From assembly GCA_024235755.1 (NCBI GenBank), contig JACKLV010000003.1:124001-188000 (forward strand): DNA of 64,000 bases, in the 5' to 3' direction. Shown piece by piece: positions 9,568-19,210 of the stretch. Both the position numbers and the translations under genes were made by a program. The stretch comes from Burkholderiales bacterium. GTDB lineage: Bacteria; Pseudomonadota; Gammaproteobacteria; Burkholderiales; Nitrosomonadaceae. Each line of letters starts with the position of its first letter. Position 1 is the stretch's first letter. A model generated the notes under the pieces. The model had not been told where the DNA came from and ran no database searches. It saw only the letters and a program-made list of their open reading frames with translations.

Positions 9568-10521
9568 ATGAAACTTTTAATTATTCTGGCGCTGATTTTT
9601 AGTGCACATGCATATGCAGAGGATAGTTCGCAGCAGGTTGATGCTGATGATCTCAAGCGATTCTTTGAACCGCTGCCTGAATCGATCATCGATGAAGAAA
9701 AAAATGCCGCGTTGATAAAACTCGGCAAAACGCTTTATCTGGACCCAAGACTCTCAGTTAACGATAAAATTTCCTGTAATTCGTGTCACAAACTGGATAG
9801 TTATGGTGTCGATAACGAGCCGACATCGCCCGGTCATGACAATAAACGTGGCGGCAGAAATTCTCCTACGACCATGAATGCTGCACTGCATATTGCACAG
9901 TTCTGGGATGGGCGCGCCAGTGACGTGGAAGAGCAGGCGTTGGGCCCGATTCTCAATCCGATTGAAATGGGCATGCCGAACAAAGGAGCTGTGGTGGCCA
10001 AATTAAAAGCCATCGATGAATATCAGACATTATTTGCAGATGCTTTTCCGGATTCTAAATTTCCTTTCAATTATAATAATATAGGTGTTGCAATCGGTGC
10101 TTTTGAGCGTACCCTGCTGACGCCTTCCCGTTTTGATGATTATCTGAAAGGTGATGAAGATGCCTTAAGTCAGCAGGAATTGAACGGCTTGAACAAGTTT
10201 ATTGATGCCGGCTGTGTAACCTGTCATAACGGCGTTGTCATCGGTGGTAATTCCTATAGAAAAATAGGCCTTGTGGAACCCTACGAAACGGATGATCTGG
10301 GGCGGTATGAAGTTACCCATGTAGAAAGTGATAAAAAAGTCTTTAAGGTTCCGAGTTTGAGGAATATCGCCAAAACAGCACCGTATTTTCATGATGGTTC
10401 AGTAGAATCCCTTGATGAGGCGATCCGCTTGATGGCCAAACATCAGCTTGGTCAAGATGCGGATTCAGAATTTATCGAAGATGTCAAAGCGTTTCTGGGA
10501 TCTTTGACAGGCAAGGACTGA
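9568..10521 (+). CDS. diheme cytochrome c peroxidase
   Basis: The 317-residue protein has a signal peptide cut after AYA (residue 17) and two c-type heme sites, CNSCH (70-74) and CVTCH (216-220). The family motif QFWDGRA and the stretch APYFHDGSVESLDEA are present, and RLMAKHQLG holds the likely axial Met of the high-potential heme. It reduces hydrogen peroxide to water in the periplasm with electrons from a mono-heme cytochrome. The start follows GGGAGGG, a strong ribosome site. The length and spacing fit CcpA-type peroxidases better than MauG. It stands alone, with a hairpin just downstream. Confidence 0.93.
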   Translation: MKLLIILALIFSAHAYAEDSSQQVDADDLKRFFEPLPESIIDEEKNAALIKLGKTLYLDPRLSVNDKISCNSCHKLDSYGVDNEPTSPGHDNKRGGRNSPTTMNAALHIAQFWDGRASDVEEQALGPILNPIEMGMPNKGAVVAKLKAIDEYQTLFADAFPDSKFPFNYNNIGVAIGAFERTLLTPSRFDDYLKGDEDALSQQELNGLNKFIDAGCVTCHNGVVIGGNSYRKIGLVEPYETDDLGRYEVTHVESDKKVFKVPSLRNIAKTAPYFHDGSVESLDEAIRLMAKHQLGQDADSEFIEDVKAFLGSLTGKD

Positions 10522-10555
10522 CCAGCACCTTTTCTGTAAAATAGGTAATAAATTA

Positions 10556-10580
10556 CCTGGACTGGTGCAGCCAGTCCAGG
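10556..10580 (+). terminator. stem-loop after the peroxidase gene
   Basis: CCTGGACTGG (10556-10565) and CCAGTCCAGG (10571-10580) form a perfect ten-base-pair stem with a five-base loop. It starts 35 bases past the peroxidase stop. No T-run follows, so it may be an RNA-stabilising hairpin or a Rho-independent terminator of poor quality. Confidence 0.5.
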
Positions 10581-10729
10581 GGTTCGAGCATTTAAAAGGT
10601 AAAATGCCTGCCGTCTTATTTTGTGGTTAATTCGATTCCAGTAATTTAAGTCTTTTCTCTTTGAAAAAACTACGTGTCGTGTTCATTACTTCGTCAGTAA
10701 ACGGGATTTTATGCAAAGGAAATATACAA

Positions 10730-12010
10730 ATGAAAGGTAAGCATTTAATCTTGTCTGTGATAGCCGCGCTGGTCATGCTGACGAGTTGCGCAGCCGGACG
10801 AAAACAGAATGACATCCAGAGTGACATCAATACGCTATCCAGACAGCAAGGCACAGCTGTATCAAGCCAACCCTTTTTCAAAGTTGAACGTAAAATCGGG
10901 TTTGAGGATGCCGGAAAATTTATCATGGTGGAAGGCAGTCAGTGCATCGAGCAGGCGAGTGGACCGGAACCGGCGACTATGTTAATAACGCATGATATGC
11001 CGGCTTATGTCAACAGCGGCACCGTTATACTCAATGGCTGGAATCTGCGCTATTTGCATAAGGATCATGAAGTGCGAACAATGCGCGCCGACATTACGCA
11101 CAGCAAATTGGTGACGGGCGGCGGCGGTCCGCCCACGTTGGTTTTTGAAGTGGCAGGCGAGTTGAGTGACCAGAATTCGGATGACGCCTATGAATTCTGT
11201 GCCTACTATACCGGCCTGGGTTTCAATTCGACGTGGATCAATGCGCGCATCGAGGGTGATTATAATGGCATCGATTCCCAGACCCTGCAGATACATTCGG
11301 AAGGACCAATTGCTACACTGGAAAGCATATGGAACAGCGGTACATTGAAGGGACATGATTCAATTGCGGTCATTCCCCGCGGATTTGATTTTCAATACGA
11401 CAATCAGTTTGAATGCGAATTCCGCTTTCCACCCTGCCGCTGGAATGACCCCGCTGATCATCCTCTACGGCAGATTGCCTATAGCCTTTTCCAGACTGAT
11501 GCATCACCCAATCCGGATGGTAATCCGCATTGGGTTACACAAACTATTTTCAAAGACAGCGGCACTCGCACGCACTGGGTGAAAACACGCGCTGCGCTCA
11601 TTGGCGGAGATAGCGTTAAACTGCGAGCCAATTTTCTGCCGCTCAATCCACGCTCGGGAAAAACCAATATTTGCCGCAATGGCGTTGACGGCGTTGTGCA
11701 CACAGAAACATTTCGTATTTATGACCTGCCTTATGATTACGCCATTCCTATACTGACTGGCTGGAGCCTGGACTATGAATGCGACCATCAGCACATCCAG
11801 CGTGCAGGCATATGGATACACGATATCCACTTCGACCCTGAAACTCATGGGCTAGAGTACAAATTATCTTCGATTCTTAGAGATAAAAACGGTGCGCCTG
11901 GCTTCAATGCTTCGCACCGAGTAAGCGTACTGGGACTCAACCGTTCCGCTATTCCGCCAATCATCCAACACTCTGCGCCTGAACTGAGAATCAAAATCAG
12001 GGATCATTAG
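10730..12010 (+). CDS. lipoprotein of unknown function with an internal duplication
   Basis: I start at ATG 10730, where AAAGGA lies nine bases upstream and the product opens with a lipoprotein signal (MKGKHLILSVIAALVML then the lipobox LTSC). The mature protein of about 405 residues is beta-rich. Residues about 100-166 (ILNGWNLRY... to LGFN) and about 341-404 (ILTGWSLDY... to LGLN) share one pattern: I-L-x-G-W-x-L-x-Y, an Asp-His pair, a D-x-N turn, and a closing L-G-x-N. A weaker third copy may lie between them (VIPRGFDFQYDNQ). I recognise no named family. It would sit in the outer or inner membrane facing the periplasm. Confidence 0.75.
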   Translation: MKGKHLILSVIAALVMLTSCAAGRKQNDIQSDINTLSRQQGTAVSSQPFFKVERKIGFEDAGKFIMVEGSQCIEQASGPEPATMLITHDMPAYVNSGTVILNGWNLRYLHKDHEVRTMRADITHSKLVTGGGGPPTLVFEVAGELSDQNSDDAYEFCAYYTGLGFNSTWINARIEGDYNGIDSQTLQIHSEGPIATLESIWNSGTLKGHDSIAVIPRGFDFQYDNQFECEFRFPPCRWNDPADHPLRQIAYSLFQTDASPNPDGNPHWVTQTIFKDSGTRTHWVKTRAALIGGDSVKLRANFLPLNPRSGKTNICRNGVDGVVHTETFRIYDLPYDYAIPILTGWSLDYECDHQHIQRAGIWIHDIHFDPETHGLEYKLSSILRDKNGAPGFNASHRVSVLGLNRSAIPPIIQHSAPELRIKIRDH

Positions 12011-12668
12011 TAGCCGCAGGTAATGACTTGTTCAACGCGCCTCTGTTCGGCATCACCATGCGTAAATCCCTGCAATAATGAAACTGCCCAAGTTGACGGA
12101 CACACAGAACACAAATAATCCTGATCGATTCTCACAAAAAGTGTACGTATCAGGACATTCAAAACAGAGTGTAAGATTTTTTGACATCACTATTACAGAC
12201 ATGCCTGAAGGTATTCATGCGTATCTGCGCAGAAGACAATTTTTTGACGGCTGGTGGCTGGTCGTTGACAAAAGCAGATATTTGTAAGCATGTGTATATG
12301 ATAGAGCTAATGCACGACTCAATCCCAACAATATCATATAAATAGAGTATTAATTTTTGTCGGTTTTCTTTACACAAATAAAAGTTATTCCAAGCCATGA
12401 CATGATCTTCACAATTTTATTGTTCAATATCATTACCTTACAATAAACACAAAAACTGGCATGAATTATGCTTTTTAATTAATGTAAAATTGCCGGAAAG
12501 ATTGTCAATAGGTTTATTTTTTAAATATTTATTTAGGAAAAGCAGCTTACTGCGATCATTGCAATCTAATACCGCACGCAAACCGATTTGTTTTTGCTGG
12601 TTGGGATAAGCCATAAAACGCAACTCAATAAAAAGTCCAGCCAGCAATCTTTTTAAGGTGTAATCGAT
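12011..12668. other. 658-bp gap without a supported gene
   Basis: The stretch is AT-rich. Open frames of 65-80 codons exist (for example 12078-12287 rightward and 12438-12647 leftward), but none has a ribosome site or a recognisable product. The only clear structure is the terminator at its right edge. Confidence 0.4.
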
Positions 12669-12703
12669 AAAAAGAAAATGCGCTTTTTGCGCATTTTCTT
12701 TTT
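12669..12703 (-). terminator. intrinsic terminator of the diguanylate cyclase gene
   Basis: AAAAAGAAAATGCGC (12669-12683) and its exact complement (12689-12703) flank a five-base loop. This gives a 15-base-pair stem with a GCGC core, an A-run on one side and a T-run on the other. It lies 63 bases past the stop of the leftward gene at 12766. The symmetry means it could also end rightward transcripts. Confidence 0.85.
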
Positions 12704-12765
12704 ATAATCAGGACAATTATTGTCGCTTGGTATCGGCTGCCTTAAAGATATTTTTCAACACTCTG

Positions 12766-14418
12766 TCAATCGCCAGCGCTGTCTATCACTTGATTGCGGC
12801 CTTTCTTTTTGGCCTGATAAAGCGCTTTATCAGCAGCTTCGCTGACACTTTTCGCATCCGGATAATGCTTGATATCAGCAATACCGCAACTGAACGTCAC
12901 CTTGAATTCTTTATTGTCGCTCATATGCAGCAAACGCGAAAACACTTTGCGGATCTCATCAATGACTTTGGCCGCTTCCGGTGCATTGGTATCGGTCAAA
13001 ATAACCGCAAATTCCTCACCCCCATATCGGCCGACAATATCGGTGCCGCGCAAACGTTGTTTGAGTAACCTCGCCAGGCTTTTCAGCACGCGGTCACCTG
13101 CCGCATGTCCAAAGTTGTCATTGATTTTCTTAAAAAAATCAACATCAACCATTGCGAATGATAGCGGAGTCTTCAATCGGTTAGAACGCACGATTTCCCT
13201 TCCAAGCTGTTCTTTGATAGCGGTGTGATTAAACAGGCCGGTCAGGCCGTCGCGCACCATCAATCCGCGCAGTTGGCGCGCACGCCGCACTCGCATCGTG
13301 ACAGCAGAGATCAATCGTTTCGGATCAATGGGTTTAACCAGAAAATCATCGCCTGCCAGTTGCATGACTTCCTGCTGGGTTTTGAAATCATTTTCTGAAG
13401 ATAAATACACGATCGGGACATTGATCAAACCGTCAATCTGACGAATCACTTTTGCAAGTTCGATACCACTGCATTCGGGTAAATATAAGTCAATTAGAAT
13501 CACGTCCGGATTAAATTCCAGCAGTGTTTTCATGACCGCATTCGTCTGTTCAACTCCCCTTACAACCATACCGGATAGTTCGAGGACGGCGGTGTGATAG
13601 GCTAAATCGCTGCTGTTGTCGTCTATAATTAAAACCCGAAATGGTTCTTGTGTTTGCGGGACCGCAAATGAATCGAGCTGTTCAATTAACTCTGTAGAAT
13701 TGATCGGTTTTGTCAGATAGGCAATGCCGCCTGCACGCACGGCCTCAAGCCGTACAGCCAAATCATCATTAGAGGAAAGAAATATCGCTAGCACGGGCTC
13801 TGTCATTTCCTGCTGAATTTCTTTCATGATTCGTATACCGGCCATAGTGTCGTCAGAAAATTCGACATTCATTAATACAATGGCATTGGGCGTTCTTTTG
13901 ATTGCTTCACGGAAATCATCCAGACGGCCAAAAACCTCAACCTCATAACCATAGTAACTTACCTGCAACGCCAGTTCCTGTGCTGCTTCCTGATCATCGT
14001 CAACGACAAAAACATGACATACATCATCCGTGTCCACCAAATAATCATTTAGCTTCTCAGCAATTATTCGAGAAAGATCCGGTGCCGGGCTGGCTGCCAA
14101 CCGGGCTAGCTCCTGCATCTGAGATAAAATCTCCTCATGCTGCTGCTCATTCAGTGGTGTTTTGTTCTGCAGCGCAGCTTTTAGGGCCTGCTCCAACGAA
14201 TCCGCAACCTGGCTCAATTCGTTCAAGCCGAACGTTTTACTTGAACCCGCCAGGCCATGTGCTTTGCGATGCGCAACTTGCAGCTTGTCCACATGCCATT
14301 CGTTCTGAAGCTGTTGCCATAACGTTTTTAAATCTTCAATTTTTCCCGGAAGTTCCTTGATAAATGCATCTGCCAAAAGCTGCATATTTTCTTGAAAATC
14401 TGCTACAGAACTATTCAT
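12766..14418 (-). CDS. HPt-REC-REC-GGDEF diguanylate cyclase
   Basis: The 550-residue cytoplasmic protein has an HPt domain (about 1-110, His54 in AHGLAGSS), a first receiver (about 135-252), a second receiver (about 261-378) and a GGDEF domain (about 388-548). The second receiver keeps Asp310 in VILIDLYLP and Lys in VKPI. The first has Asn184 where the phosphorylated Asp should be (IVLMNVEF), so it probably cannot be phosphorylated. The cyclase motif GGEEF is intact at 466-470, with an inhibitory I-site RGTD at 457-460. It should make c-di-GMP in response to phosphorelay input. No partner histidine kinase is adjacent; the gene stands alone with its own terminator. Confidence 0.95.
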   Translation of the reverse strand: MNSSVADFQENMQLLADAFIKELPGKIEDLKTLWQQLQNEWHVDKLQVAHRKAHGLAGSSKTFGLNELSQVADSLEQALKAALQNKTPLNEQQHEEILSQMQELARLAASPAPDLSRIIAEKLNDYLVDTDDVCHVFVVDDDQEAAQELALQVSYYGYEVEVFGRLDDFREAIKRTPNAIVLMNVEFSDDTMAGIRIMKEIQQEMTEPVLAIFLSSNDDLAVRLEAVRAGGIAYLTKPINSTELIEQLDSFAVPQTQEPFRVLIIDDNSSDLAYHTAVLELSGMVVRGVEQTNAVMKTLLEFNPDVILIDLYLPECSGIELAKVIRQIDGLINVPIVYLSSENDFKTQQEVMQLAGDDFLVKPIDPKRLISAVTMRVRRARQLRGLMVRDGLTGLFNHTAIKEQLGREIVRSNRLKTPLSFAMVDVDFFKKINDNFGHAAGDRVLKSLARLLKQRLRGTDIVGRYGGEEFAVILTDTNAPEAAKVIDEIRKVFSRLLHMSDNKEFKVTFSCGIADIKHYPDAKSVSEAADKALYQAKKKGRNQVIDSAGD

Positions 14419-14660
14419 GTTAAGTTACCTATTTGTAAATAAAGAGTTATATCTCTGTCTCAGTGCTTCAGACAACAGGTTTGGAGTATATTCACTTCTA
14501 TAGCAGAAATCGAGTACACGCCCCAACCATCTGTTTTTCCTCAATGTTCAGATCTTGCATGTAATAGTACGAAAATGCATTAACAACTAGCCGTCGCAAA
14601 CAATTTTGTATTCTCTGTTTACCTGTTAAATTGTAACATTAAGACTTTACAAATATCTCT

Positions 14661-15560
14661 ATGATTAACACGAACATGTTTAGACGCATATGGATTTATT
14701 TGGCTGGCGTAATCGTCTTTCTTATGATTGTCAGTTTTCTTGCCGGAGAATTGGTGACCGGTTCCGCAGCCACTGCCACTGAAACCTTGTTGACAGACTT
14801 GCCAGTAGAATCGGTCTGCATACCAACCGAGGACGGGATGAATGTACGTGGCTGGCTAGTTAATGGAGAACAGGGCGGTGGGGCAGTCCTGCTAGTGCAT
14901 TCCATTCGCAGCAACCGCGTTGAGATGTTAAGTCGTGCGCGTTTTTTGACTGCCCACGGCTATCATGTGCTGATGATAGATCTGCAGGCACATGGGGAAA
15001 CACCTGGTTCCCGAATTACTTTCGGTGCTCTGGAATCAAAAAACGTCGAATCAGCCATCAATTTTTTACGCCGCACATACCCTAACGAACGTATCGGCGC
15101 TATTGGTGTATCACTGGGCGCGGCAGCCATCGTTCTCGCCAAGCAGAATACTAGATTGAGTGCTGTAGTCCTCGAATCGTTACATCCAACGATAGAAGAA
15201 GCCGTAGAAAACCGGCTGAGACTTTTTCTCGGGGAACCAGGCTCCTTGTTGCTGCCGTTGTTACTCGCTCAAATTGCTTTTTTCACCGACACACAAATTG
15301 ACGAACTGAGTCCGATCAAACGTATTAATAACCTGAGTTCGCCTGTTTTGCTTATATCCGGCACTGATGATAAACATACCACGCCTCCTGAAACCGAACG
15401 TTTGTTCGTTGCCGCGAGAGAACCCAAGGAACTCTGGATAGTGCCAGGTGCTGGGCATTTTAATATGCACGAATATGCAGGTAAAACATACGAACGGGAA
15501 GTACTGGGATTTCTATCCTATTATCTTAGACCTTCCAAATCCCATACATTTGAAAATTAA
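14661..15560 (+). CDS. membrane-anchored alpha/beta hydrolase
   Basis: The 299-residue protein has one N-terminal membrane segment (about 9-28) and an alpha/beta hydrolase fold facing the periplasm. The nucleophile elbow is GVSLG, the likely acid is the Asp of SGTDDKHT, and the His is in GAGHFN. The relatives I recognise are BAAT/prolyl-oligopeptidase-like serine hydrolases of unknown substrate. The GVSLG motif and the late GAGH are intact, so it should be active. It lies 95 bases upstream of a UspA gene in the same direction; a shared transcript is possible but not shown. Confidence 0.85.
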   Translation: MINTNMFRRIWIYLAGVIVFLMIVSFLAGELVTGSAATATETLLTDLPVESVCIPTEDGMNVRGWLVNGEQGGGAVLLVHSIRSNRVEMLSRARFLTAHGYHVLMIDLQAHGETPGSRITFGALESKNVESAINFLRRTYPNERIGAIGVSLGAAAIVLAKQNTRLSAVVLESLHPTIEEAVENRLRLFLGEPGSLLLPLLLAQIAFFTDTQIDELSPIKRINNLSSPVLLISGTDDKHTTPPETERLFVAAREPKELWIVPGAGHFNMHEYAGKTYEREVLGFLSYYLRPSKSHTFEN

Positions 15561-15655
15561 TACCATGTACCCCAACTAAGTCACGGTATATAATAATGTT
15601 AAATTAGGGTCAGCAAATTGAAGAAGTCCGGGCAACCTGTTTAAAGACATAGGCT

Positions 15656-16102
15656 ATGCACACTTATAAAAAAATTTTAGTCGCGATCGATTTTTCCGAC
15701 TATGGTAACTTAGTTGCCAATCAAGCCAGATTTATCACCGATACATTCCAGGCTGAATTGCATGTGATTCATGTTCTGGATAATATTCCCATGCCGGATA
15801 CCCCCTATGGTGCTTTGATCACTCTGGATCAACCATCAAAGGATTTGTTGCTGCAAGCTGAGAAAAACAAGTTCACCCAAATTTGCGATGCAATGCACAT
15901 TGCACCCGCCAATCGCTGGCTGATATGGGGTGTGCCTCAAGAAGAAATCACGCGTTTCGCAATGCAGGAAAAGATGGATTTGATTATTGTCGGTTCGCAT
16001 GGGCGGCATGGCCTTACCGCACTCTTGGGATCAACCGCTAAAAATGTCATTTTCCATGCTGAATGCGATGTAATGACCGTACATCTGCGCGACGACCAAT
16101 AA
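15656..16102 (+). CDS. universal stress protein, UspA family
   Basis: The 148-residue protein is a single Usp domain: MHTYKKILVAIDFSDYG at the start, and near the end the nucleotide-binding pattern VGSHGRHGLTALLGST (GxxGx8GS), followed by CDVMTVHLRD. The presence of this loop suggests the ATP-binding subgroup. Members respond to growth arrest and stress; the target is unknown. It ends 11 bases before the convergent bamD gene. Confidence 0.93.
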   Translation: MHTYKKILVAIDFSDYGNLVANQARFITDTFQAELHVIHVLDNIPMPDTPYGALITLDQPSKDLLLQAEKNKFTQICDAMHIAPANRWLIWGVPQEEITRFAMQEKMDLIIVGSHGRHGLTALLGSTAKNVIFHAECDVMTVHLRDDQ

Positions 16103-16113
16103 GCCGAGAAGTG

Positions 16114-16920
16114 TTACCAGAGCTTCCACCAAGGCGGATTTTCAGTTTCATGAATATCTTCGATAAATTCACTTTTCGGGAAATTCTGTCTTAAAACACG
16201 TTCGGCATCGTCACTCAGATCATGCATGCCTAAAGCATTGTAGGCTTGCGCCATGATATAAAGTGCTTCTTCGGTTGCGGGCGTGAGCGGGTATTCCCGC
16301 ACCGCATACTGCGCCCGGTTGGCTGCTGCAACATACGCCTTGCGTTTCATGTAATAACGCGCCACGTGCACTTCGTTCATGGCAATTACATTTAATAAAT
16401 GCGCCATGCGCTGCCGGGCATCCGCGGCGTATTTGCTATCCGGAAAACGCTTGACCAGTTCTCTGAAGTTGTCGAAGGACTCTCGAGATGCCTTGGAATC
16501 GCGCTCACTCATATCCTGCTTTAAAAAACCGCGCATCATAAAATTCATAATTCCCCAGTTGTCGTGATAATTAGCAAGCCCCTTGATATAATAGGCATAA
16601 TCGACATTGGGATGATTGGGGTGCAATTTAATAAAGCGGTCAGCCGCTGCAATCGCTGAAGCGGGTTCCTGGTCCTTGTAATGCGCGTACGCTGTTTCAA
16701 GCTGCGCTTGTTGCGCGTAACGACCATAAGGATATCGCGCTTCCAGCCCTTCAAACAGCTTGATCGCTGCTTCATAATTGCCATTACTCAGTTTTTCTTT
16801 TGCTTCTGTATAAAACTTGTTTGCAGACCAATTCTGTGTATCTTCTTTCTGATCGGGCAGCAAACCACATGCGGACAGCGCCGAAATCACAATCAACACT
16901 AAAGTCACATGATGCAACAT
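16114..16920 (-). CDS. bamD: outer membrane assembly lipoprotein BamD
   Basis: The 268-residue form starts at ATG 16920, after AAGGA at a six-base distance; the longer frame adds seven residues. The lipobox LSAC follows MLHHVTLVLIVISA. Five TPR repeats follow (for example YEAAIKLFEGLEARYPYGRY and AIAAADRFIKLHPNHPNVDY), with the family segment YYIKGLANYHDN. BamD is the essential lipoprotein of the BAM complex that inserts beta-barrel proteins into the outer membrane. It is divergent from rluD with only about 19 bases between the start codons, the same pairing as in E. coli but much tighter. Confidence 0.95.
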   Translation of the reverse strand: MLHHVTLVLIVISALSACGLLPDQKEDTQNWSANKFYTEAKEKLSNGNYEAAIKLFEGLEARYPYGRYAQQAQLETAYAHYKDQEPASAIAAADRFIKLHPNHPNVDYAYYIKGLANYHDNWGIMNFMMRGFLKQDMSERDSKASRESFDNFRELVKRFPDSKYAADARQRMAHLLNVIAMNEVHVARYYMKRKAYVAAANRAQYAVREYPLTPATEEALYIMAQAYNALGMHDLSDDAERVLRQNFPKSEFIEDIHETENPPWWKLW

Positions 16921-16939
16921 GATATCCTTCGTTAAAAAC

Positions 16940-17986
16940 ATGGAAACTGACGATTATTATAACGTAAATCCCTCATCCGCCTCATGGGACGAGAATGACG
17001 AAACCTGCATTCGTTTACGGATACCAGCGGACTACGCCGGATTACGTCTGGATCAGGCATTGGCAAGACTTATGCCTGACTGGTCGCGCAACCGTATTCA
17101 GACATGGATAGCGCAAGAACGCGTCAAGCACGACAATCAATCGTGTGCGGCAAAACAAAAGGTATGGGGCAATGAATATATCCTGATTTACCCTTATTTT
17201 AACGAGCAGTCGTCTGCTCATAACGCTGAAGCAATTGCATTAAATATTATTCATGAAGACGATACGATTATCGTCGTCAACAAACCGGTAGGCATGGTTG
17301 TACATCCAGGGAATGGCAACCGGCAGGGAACTTTGCTGAATGCATTGCTGCATCACGCTCCACAATTGGAAAATGTACCGCGAGCAGGTATCGTGCATCG
17401 GCTGGACAAGGAAACCAGCGGATTATTGGTCGTCGCCAAAACGATTGAAGCGCAAACTCACTTGGTACGTCAATTACAACAACGTACAGTTAAACGCGAA
17501 TACTTGACTCTGGTGCTAGGTCAAGTAAACCAAAATGGTACCGTCGACGCTCCTATCGGCCGCCATCCTACCCATCGTACGAAAATGGCCGTAACTACAC
17601 GGGGAAAAGCGGCGCGAACACATTTTAAACTAATTGAGTCTCTGACTGGTTGCTCATTGCTGCAGTGTAGCCTGGAAACCGGACGCACGCATCAGATTCG
17701 CGTCCACATGCACTCTATTCATCACCCATTGGTGGGTGATCCTGTCTACGGCGGCAAGCCTAAAAAAACAACTGCAGAAACGGGGCGATTGTTAACAGAA
17801 TTTCCCCGACAGGCATTGCATGCCTGGCAGTTGGCGCTGATACACCCAGAGAATACGCAGACAGTGCAGTGGCAAGCAGAGCTACCTGATGATCTGAAGT
17901 TGTTATTAGATCAGCTTAGGCAACTTCAAGCCAGATGCGATGCTTCACTGGAGCCCGGCTATCCAATTTCCGGTCAGGCGTCCTGA
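16940..17986 (+). CDS. rluD: 23S rRNA pseudouridine synthase RluD
   Basis: I place the start at ATG 16940 (348 residues); an in-frame ATG at 16919 would overlap the bamD start codon. Neither has a good ribosome site. An S4 RNA-binding domain (about 25-75: LRLDQALARLMPDWSRNRIQ) precedes the RluA-type catalytic domain. The motif RAGIVHRLDKETSGL holds the catalytic Asp (about residue 156), and LETGRTHQIRVHM is the second conserved block. It converts uridines in helix 69 of 23S rRNA, aiding ribosome assembly. Its 3' end overlaps the convergent LysR gene by 13 bases. Confidence 0.94.
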   Translation: METDDYYNVNPSSASWDENDETCIRLRIPADYAGLRLDQALARLMPDWSRNRIQTWIAQERVKHDNQSCAAKQKVWGNEYILIYPYFNEQSSAHNAEAIALNIIHEDDTIIVVNKPVGMVVHPGNGNRQGTLLNALLHHAPQLENVPRAGIVHRLDKETSGLLVVAKTIEAQTHLVRQLQQRTVKREYLTLVLGQVNQNGTVDAPIGRHPTHRTKMAVTTRGKAARTHFKLIESLTGCSLLQCSLETGRTHQIRVHMHSIHHPLVGDPVYGGKPKKTTAETGRLLTEFPRQALHAWQLALIHPENTQTVQWQAELPDDLKLLLDQLRQLQARCDASLEPGYPISGQAS

Positions 17987-18888
17987 TCCCAATAAGGTAT
18001 CGTTCCGATCCGCATCAGCAGAAACTCAATAAAAGAGCGTACTTTGGCCGGTACGTGACGGCTGGGGAGATAACATGCGTAAACATACCGCTCCACTGGA
18101 ATATATTCCGATAATACTGCCTGCAATTTGCCGCTTTGCAAATCTTTTCCAACGGTAAAAGTAGGTAAAAGCGCTATACCCAAACCACCCAATACCGCTT
18201 GAGACAAAGCGTCATCATCATTAATTCGCAACGTCCCTGAAACTGGCACAGCGATCACGCCTTCCGGTCCAGTAAAGTTCCAGTAACCCTGTTCACCTGA
18301 AAGCGTATAGTCCAGGCAGTTATGTTTGATTAAGTCCTCGGGCGTCTGTGGCACACCGTTTTTCTCGAAATATTGCGGCGTTGCGCATAATTTTCGGCGC
18401 ACCGGCGCAAGTTTGCGCGCGACAAGGTTAAGATCTGGTTCATTGGTTACTCGTATAATCACATCATAACCTTCGCCAATAAGGTCAACAGGTCGGTCAG
18501 TAATCGTTAGATCGATCCGGATTTCAGGATATCGGGACAGAAAATCGGCCAATGCAGGCGCCACATGCAGCGTGCCAAATGCCACCGATGCACTGACTTT
18601 CAGCATACCGCGTGGTTCGGCCTGTAGGCTATTCACAACCCGTTCCGCCTGCTCTGCCTCATCAAGAATATGCGCTGAATGCTCGGCCAAGACCGTACCT
18701 GCCTCAGTCAGACTAAGAACGCGGGTGCTGCGATTCAATAACTGTGCGCCAAGGCTTTTTTCAAGCTTTGATATCGCTTTACTCACTGCGGACCGCGAGA
18801 TACGCATTTTGCGCGCCGCTTCCGCAAAACTGCCCGACTCAACGACGCGAGCAAAAATAACAAAAAGATTGAGATCTTGCATTTTCAA
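17974..18888 (-). CDS. LysR family transcriptional regulator
   Basis: The 304-residue protein has the winged helix-turn-helix at residues 6-65 (SFAEAARKMRISRSAVSKAI) and a LysR substrate-binding domain from about 90 to 300. It resembles the large CrgA/DmlR-like group (SGSFAEAARKMRIS, RSTRVLSLTEAG). Its ligand is unknown. The gene overlaps the end of rluD on the opposite strand. Upstream, reading rightward, lie about 320 bases and then a 35-codon membrane peptide gene, which could be a divergent target. Confidence 0.92.
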   Translation of the reverse strand: MKMQDLNLFVIFARVVESGSFAEAARKMRISRSAVSKAISKLEKSLGAQLLNRSTRVLSLTEAGTVLAEHSAHILDEAEQAERVVNSLQAEPRGMLKVSASVAFGTLHVAPALADFLSRYPEIRIDLTITDRPVDLIGEGYDVIIRVTNEPDLNLVARKLAPVRRKLCATPQYFEKNGVPQTPEDLIKHNCLDYTLSGEQGYWNFTGPEGVIAVPVSGTLRINDDDALSQAVLGGLGIALLPTFTVGKDLQSGKLQAVLSEYIPVERYVYACYLPSRHVPAKVRSFIEFLLMRIGTIPYWDQDA

Positions 18889-19210
18889 TGAACCCGTCGC
18901 ATTGTCAACTCATAGGAAACAATATAATTCATTTTTTAGTACTTATCGTGTTGAATTTATGTCTGTATGATTCGCTTTAAATTAAAGATAAGATGGATTT
19001 TTGAATATTTGTATAAGATTAAGCTAGAAATTCATTCTATAACAAATGGATATTGGAAGCTAAAAATCAATCGTATTTATTAAATACAGTTCTTATCTTT
19101 TTAGACAGCTCATTTGCAATGGTTTAAATTGTCAACCTGATAGAACGTGAGCGTGACTTGATTGTTATGATCGCTCTTTTTCAAAGACAATTGTTATGAG
19201 GAAAATTCAG

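Noticed and set aside
10575..10592. GGTTCGAGC resembling the T-arm of a tRNA
   Set aside because: No acceptor, D or anticodon arms can be built around it; it is the tail of the hairpin after the peroxidase gene.
12078..12287. 69-codon frame rightward after the lipoprotein gene
   Set aside because: No Shine-Dalgarno sequence and no recognisable feature in the product; left as intergenic.
12438..12647. 69-codon leftward frame from a TTG
   Set aside because: Rare start, no ribosome site, AT-driven composition; not enough to call a gene.
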